This document shows, piece after piece, positions 23,178 through 28,094 of a stretch of DNA of 28,094 nt. Where the stretch lies: positions 1-28,094 of the forward strand of contig FMBT01000025.1 in assembly GCA_900095095.1 (NCBI GenBank), written 5' to 3'. The notes beneath the pieces are model-generated. The model saw only the letters and a program-made list of their open reading frames with translations, had not been told where the DNA came from and did not search any database. A program made the translations under genes and the position numbers. Origin of the DNA: Fragilariopsis cylindrus CCMP1102. Its lineage: Eukaryota; Bacillariophyta; Bacillariophyceae; Bacillariales; Bacillariaceae. Each line of letters opens with the position of its first letter. Position 1 is the stretch's first letter.

Positions 23178-24999
23178 TTACTCCCCATCTTCTGATCTGA
23201 GTACAGTTAATGTGTTGAACGCATTGTGGGGGGTATCACCATCTACTCCATAACGCACCCATTGGGTAATAATCTTCTTTTCCCCTTCATAGACTGGACA
23301 ACCTGAATGCTGTGTGAGTCCATTATCAGTTTCATTTGTGTTTGGATCAATGTACGAAAAGAAGACAGCACTACCGGCGCTTGGTTTGACGTGAACATTA
23401 GCATTCTGGAAATTGGTAAATCCACCTTTAGCTGGAATCTTACAGTAAATAACCATTGTCGCCATCCGACCTCCATAAACATGATTTTCCCCTGTGCATC
23501 TGCCATCGCAATGTGGCGTGTATCTATCCGGTTCAATGTCATGTTTACCCCGTCCGAAATACTGAATACTCATGAGGGGTTCTTGCCCTTGATGTGAAAT
23601 GTCCATATCAAGAACACGATTGACGTATTCTGATGATTATCAATTTTAAAGTAAAGATTTGAAAATTGATCGTGTGAGTAAAATGATTGATCAAGGAAAC
23701 AGAAAAAATCAAACTCGAGAGAGAAGAAAAAGAGGAGCGAAAGGGAGGGCTCAACATACCGTAAACTCTGCCAGATAAAGTAGCTATCAAGTTGCCATCC
23801 AACGGTTCGCCCTCTGCTGTAAATGCAGGTTTTATACCCGCCTGCATAGCTGCATTAATAAATGATGCAAATGAGTAGATGATATTTGTGTGAGAGATTG
23901 GTGGCAAGAGACGAGACGACCAGTCGTGCAATGATTTTAAATTTTACCTTTGCGACCTAACGAAACCTTAGATCCACCCTTGCCATCGGCAGTCGATGCA
24001 ACGTGTAAATCTTTTTCTGCCTCAGTTTCCATAGACCCACATTCATCGGGACTTGCAAAGTTTTCAACAACGTGAATTCGACTTGCGGGACGGTCTAGCT
24101 TGACGTGTACGGTTCGCGTGACATTGTCTTTTGAAGACATCCAATCTTCTGTGATAACATCAGGACTAGATTCAAGACCAACATTGACACATGTGAAATT
24201 CTCGGCGATATTCGAAGCTTCCAATCGCAGAGTTCGTTCGAATTCCACTTCATCAATGGACGCTTTAATCCGTGGCGCTAATCCGACCGTAATACAATCG
24301 TGTAACTCATCGTTAATTTTTTGAATCATTTCTTCCTCGCCATCTATTTCTTGCAACAATTTAGTGGCTCGTTTTTTACATTCCGTCAAGGTTTTGATTG
24401 GATCTTCGACGACATCTAAGTCAATGTCATTGAGGAGTAAATTAGTTTTATCATCAGAAAGCGGTTTTACTGTTTCAATTTGAACCCCTTCTTTAATGAC
24501 AAAACCTGTTAATCGTGGTCGATAAACAAAAATACATGACATAATTTAGAGAATTACAAACAGTAGAAGCACAAGGGGATGAGATTAACATACAGAGCGG
24601 GATATTTTAGATTGCAGTGCATGTGATTTATCGATTTTGTTGTAAAGTAAATGACCATCAATCCTCACCTTGCTCGGGACCTTCTGTGGCTTGAAAGTAA
24701 TCGATGTTGCAATATTGATCGTCGGTTTTTTCTTTTTCTCCGTCACAAATACCCGTAACAGGATCAGGCAATTCCCACACTTCGAATCGATGCGTTAGAT
24801 ATGAATTAAAGTTAAAGATCAAATCAGGTTCGATGTCACCCTTGATGAGTGAGATAGCTTGGGTACTTGGATTGATCCAATAAATTGATATGTAGGTTCC
24901 GCTTTCATTAACGAACCGAAGCGTGACCTCTTGAATAACACCGACGACCGCAACAGCCAAATGAAGAAGAAAAAGACAAGATATCCAGAAAAATTTCAT
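23178..24999 (-). CDS. Secretory-pathway prolyl 4-hydroxylase with N-terminal VHL-like beta domain
   Basis: Minus-strand exons: 24669-24999, 23948-24505, 23760-23849, 23178-23629; introns 163, 98 and 130 bp, all phase 1; 476 aa. The start at 24999 gives a clear signal peptide (MKFFWISCLFLLHLAVAVVG). Residues about 22-100 (EVTLRFVNESGTYISIYWIN, then FNFNSYLTHRFEVWELPD) resemble the beta domain of VHL-type proteins. A helical acidic linker with a likely coiled coil follows. The 2-oxoglutarate/Fe(II) oxygenase starts near 260 (HVVENFASPDECGSMETEAE, then RKAMQAGIK). The metal ligands are His366 and Asp368 (PHCDG) and His434 (QHSGCPV), with a Lys near 444-445 as the probable 2-oxoglutarate anchor. 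The family hydroxylates peptidyl proline in the ER/Golgi; substrates here are unknown. The VHL-like assignment is weaker than the catalytic one. Exon 3 (90 nt) completes the conserved RVYEYVNRVL junction, which supports the splicing. Confidence 0.9.
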
Positions 25000-26459
25000 G
25001 ATTAAATGGGTTGGATCTGAGAACAAGAACTAGGTATACTGTGTGAATAAGGTGTGCTTATCGATGTTGGATAGCAACATAAACTTTCAACGCGAACAAT
25101 GAACAATGAGAATAGAAATGAATCGGTGAAATGGTGAAATGGGAAGTTTCTAGTTTCTTCTGCCAAATTCAAAATAAAAAGTCATAAATGAAAATGTTCG
25201 GTATTTCGAGATTCGGGGGCGCTCGCTGCCCCCTAGATCGAATTAATTTGTTAATCATTATTTATTTAAAACATTGATTGTTAGTTTTAGTTTCATTAAA
25301 ATCTATGTCGTTAGTATCATTGTCATCTAGTAATTACCTACTACTAGCTACATACATTATGGCTGATATCAGCACAATTTAGTGTGTAGGTATAGAATAG
25401 AAGTGTTTGCCCATAAGCTCCACTCACAATGCTACCAATTATTTCTGCTTTTCCCACTCATACACCCCTATATACACACATATATATGCACATAGACGCG
25501 CCCATAGAAAAGAAAGTAAGCCAAACAGAAGCTCTACACATCCCTGACAACAAGTACCTCTAAAAAGGCCAGTCAAAACTAGGAATCAGATAGTGTCAAC
25601 AAGAATATTAAGTAAGGAGACCAAAGACAAGGTGCAGTTAGTCCTGTGTGGTTTTCAACTGTCTAAAATACTGCATTTCAAAACTCAAAGCACAAGCTAT
25701 GACGAGACACATAGTTATATAATATCATCTTTTTGTGCAAGCAGTAGCAGGTCAAGTGAGTGTAGTGGTGCTCAATATACAATTTAGGATGATCAAGTTC
25801 TTCAACTAGCTAGCTAATATTATGACAAAAGAAATCACGTAATAATAGGCAGGTGGTTCTGGAGTCCTTCCAGTCATTTTGCACAAATCATGTTGTGTTG
25901 CAACAAGTCTCTACCAGAAGCGAAAATATGTATGTTACTTATTCCTGTTGTGGGATCAAACAGTTGATTGATCCTCCTCCAACTAACTGCGAAGAACACC
26001 AACAGTGGCGACAAGATAAAAGTAGCAACAAATTGCTGCATACCTATTTATTTGTTAAACAGTTGTCTTCAATACATATAGTTCTCTTTGATTCATCTCA
26101 CAAAAAAAATTCAGTCCAATATTTGAAAACTAACATAAAATTGATCTATTTAAAAATTACATTGAAGATTTGGGTTTGATTTCCTTTTTATGAGGATGAT
26201 CTGATTATGTTGTTGGATGTAGACTTGATCTACATTCTTAGCAGTTTTCATTCTGGATTGCCCATACTACTATTAGATATGAGTCACTCTATAGCCACTA
26301 GTATATGTAAATGCATAAGTATTACTACTTCGTATATACTTTCAACAGTAAGAATTACGATGTATGTTACTTGTTATGATTTTTAATATTATGCATTATG
26401 CTTTCATTTAGATATAATATTACATACTAATTTACAGTAATCACTCTTATTAATAACAA
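25000..26459. other. 1.46-kb intergenic stretch
   Basis: Upstream of the P4H gene and downstream of the Cys-rich gene. AT-rich with short unrecognised open frames (64-108 codons) that I do not call genes. It contains a GC-rich hairpin at 25215-25233. No tRNA signature seen. Confidence 0.45.
25211..25243. repeat. GC-rich hairpin in AT-rich DNA
   Basis: GGGGGC (25215-25220), a 7-base loop, then GCCCCC (25228-25233). Outside the stem, ATTCG and CGAAT also pair if five bases bulge out. It lies about 215 bp upstream of the P4H start codon. Function unknown. Confidence 0.65.
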
Positions 26460-27239
26460 TTATGTTCGAAACCCTCTCATTCTTCTCGTACCACCCTCTC
26501 GTTTAACGTCAAGTTCTTCCTTTCCACTCAACTCAAGATGCAGCTCCTTTTCTATATCAGCTGAACAATTTCCTACTACTTGTTCTGGTTGACATTTTTC
26601 ATAATGGTGGTCCTTAGTCTCGTTTTCGTTATCGCTGTCTTCATCTCCAATAATCTCAAATCTGCACATATTGATGTGATCGGCACATCCATCCTTACCA
26701 CAATAAAGACACTCTGTTTCAAGTGTAGCGAAGCCCTCACAAGCGAAAGAACGATCATGACCATCGTGACATTTGACTAATTTAGATCCTTGTACGTGAA
26801 CTTTGCGACCCGCCTTGACGCCACTAAAATTTACTTCATCAACTCCACCAATCTGTGCAACATCGCAGCTTCCTGATCCTATACAAGAGACGGTTGTTGA
26901 TTGAACGATATCACTGGCAGCAGCACTGATTTCAGTACGATGACAAGCATGGAGTCCTTCACAAAGAACAGAATCGGTAAAATTGATAATTTTTGCTGAA
27001 TTACAAGCCTCGTTGTCGAAACATTTAATAATAGGACAATCAACAATCAATGCATCCCGACATTTTGAATGTCCCATACAGTCCACGTAAGGTTCTTTGG
27101 AAATACCATCAATGATATAAAATTCATTTGTTACATCCTGATCGTTCAAGGTAACTTGACACGCGAATGCATGTTGTAGCGTAGTAGTAGAGAGGAACAC
27201 CAAAATCGAAGGAAGGAAAAAATAGAATGCGCTCATCAT
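26460..27239 (-). CDS. Secreted Cys-rich protein of unknown function
   Basis: Single exon, 259 aa, starting at the first of two adjacent ATG codons. A signal peptide is clear (FYFFLPSILVFLSTTTLQHAFA), with likely cleavage just before the first Cys. The mature part has 18 Cys in loosely repeated units of the form C-x-G/D-x-x-x-C-x-x-A-x-I (MGHSKCRDALIVDC, FDNEACNSAKI, EGLHACHRTEI, IGSGSCDVAQI), which suggests a small disulfide-bonded beta-repeat. Four N-glycosylation sequons are visible (NFT, NFS, NET, NCS). The C-terminus is acidic, then basic (RRMRGFRT). I do not recognise a named enzyme family; proteins of this style are common in diatom secretomes, but that is an impression. Cell-wall or extracellular location is inferred from the signal peptide. 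Confidence 0.75.
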   Translation of the reverse strand: MMSAFYFFLPSILVFLSTTTLQHAFACQVTLNDQDVTNEFYIIDGISKEPYVDCMGHSKCRDALIVDCPIIKCFDNEACNSAKIINFTDSVLCEGLHACHRTEISAAASDIVQSTTVSCIGSGSCDVAQIGGVDEVNFSGVKAGRKVHVQGSKLVKCHDGHDRSFACEGFATLETECLYCGKDGCADHINMCRFEIIGDEDSDNENETKDHHYEKCQPEQVVGNCSADIEKELHLELSGKEELDVKREGGTRRMRGFRT

Positions 27240-28094
27240 GATTTAATTCAAAGACGTTGTTGATGTTGAGTGTTGTTGATGATGACACAAATAATAATGA
27301 TAATAGTAATAGTAATGAAAATGAAAATGCGTCGAATAAGTTTGGAATAATGCAGTCAATGGTACGGGAACTGTATTGAATGTTTGTCAATGAAAGTTGT
27401 TGGTTGTTGCTGTGTGTACTTCGTAGTGTGCTGTGTGCTTCTTGTTCTCTTTTTTTATATCGCGTGAGCTATCATTAATGTCTTTTCATGATTTTACGAC
27501 TAAAAGGCTTAAATTATTACACTTCAATCTTGCTTTGCGCTTTATGACTGATGAGAGGGAAAATTACTGTTAAAATTCAAAATAGTGTGTAGCCTTATAT
27601 TGACTCCATCAATTTAGTTTATGATAAGCACAAGTGAAGTTCTTTTATATCCTATTCTATTCTATTCTATTATGTGTATTATCTGCAACAAAATCAAAGC
27701 GTTCATTAACAGCTGTTAACAGTGTTAGTGGGTCCTCAGGCAATATAATTTTTCTAAACAATTTGTTCTATCTCGCTGATCACAAAAAAATCACCACGTT
27801 TAAACGTGGGATGAGGGAAGAGGAGGAGAGGAACAAAGAGAAAACTTTCGCTTCTCAAGAATTCTCAAGCAGCTAGAAAACAGTGCGTAAAATTCTCAAA
27901 TCGTGACATTTCTGCTTTCATACTGGTGCCTATAATTCTTAAGGCATCAGAATTGGATTGGTGTGTTTCTTTGCAATTAGAAGGAGGTAGGTAAGATATT
28001 TTTACTTATATGATATGATTGTTTAATTGATAGGACTATAATATTGGAAATCTGCATGCTTACGGTGATCATCATCATCATCATCACTGTCACA
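27240..28094. other. Promoter region of the Cys-rich gene and window end
   Basis: 855 bp with no recognised gene. It contains a (CTATT)n run at about 27650-27671, a perfect 14-bp palindrome TTAACAGCTGTTAA at 27706-27719, a perfect 16-bp palindrome at 27794-27809, and an ATC run at the window edge (from about 28067). Confidence 0.5.
27794..27809. promoter_or_regulatory. Perfect 16-bp palindrome CCACGTTTAAACGTGG
   Basis: Two inverted CCACGT half sites (ACGT-core, bZIP/bHLH-like) are separated by TTAA. It is about 555 bp upstream of the Cys-rich gene's start codon. A role in transcription is inferred from symmetry only. Confidence 0.45.

Noticed and set aside
28067..28094. ATC/CAT triplet run at the window end as part of a coding region
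   Set aside because: Short simple repeat cut by the window edge, with no supported open frame around it.

Overview
The window is nuclear DNA of a eukaryote with spliced genes, most likely a diatom or a close stramenopile relative. Reasons: short GT-AG introns (about 84-391 bp) with pyrimidine-rich acceptors, AT-rich intergenic DNA, and a gene set that fits diatoms (a prolyl 4-hydroxylase with a VHL-like N-terminal domain, an OSCA/CSC1-type channel with the 'VPNQPGFSSSVAA' cytosolic segment, a Cys-rich secreted protein). The species cannot be named from this sequence alone.

Layout: (1) 730-3227 (+) PHD/AWS/SET histone methyltransferase, two exons. (2) 3542-5510 (-) eIF4B/4H-like RRM translation factor, two exons, convergent with (1). 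(3) 6093-7681 (+) GDP-mannose 4,6-dehydratase, three exons, divergent from (2) across a promoter with an inverted pair of E2F-like sites. (4) About 2.1 kb without a recognisable gene. (5) 9786-10700 (-) PIG-F-like GPI-anchor protein, two exons. (6) 11169-13213 (+) pyruvate kinase, four exons including a 23-nt microexon. (7) 13732-18322 (-) OSCA/CSC1 (DUF221/TMEM63) channel, at least nine exons, N-terminal exon unresolved. (8) 19522-20419 (-) NF-YB, two exons. (9) 21387-22595 (-) KTI12, one exon. (10) 23178-24999 (-) VHL-like/prolyl 4-hydroxylase fusion, four exons. (11) 26460-27239 (-) secreted Cys-rich protein. The genes do not form a pathway; this is ordinary housekeeping gene packing with divergent and convergent pairs.

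The outstanding anomaly is pyruvate kinase. Its long last exon reads as a well-conserved enzyme only if the frame is shifted by -1 (one base missing) at five separate places. Each missing base can be placed at the third position of a GCN, GGN or CCN codon, where the third base would be re-read as the first base of the next codon. None of the other nine genes (about 13.4 kb of coding sequence) needs a frameshift within the part I could reconstruct. This is either a cluster of sequence or assembly errors, a very young pseudogene, or a decoding/RNA-level correction; the sequence alone cannot decide.
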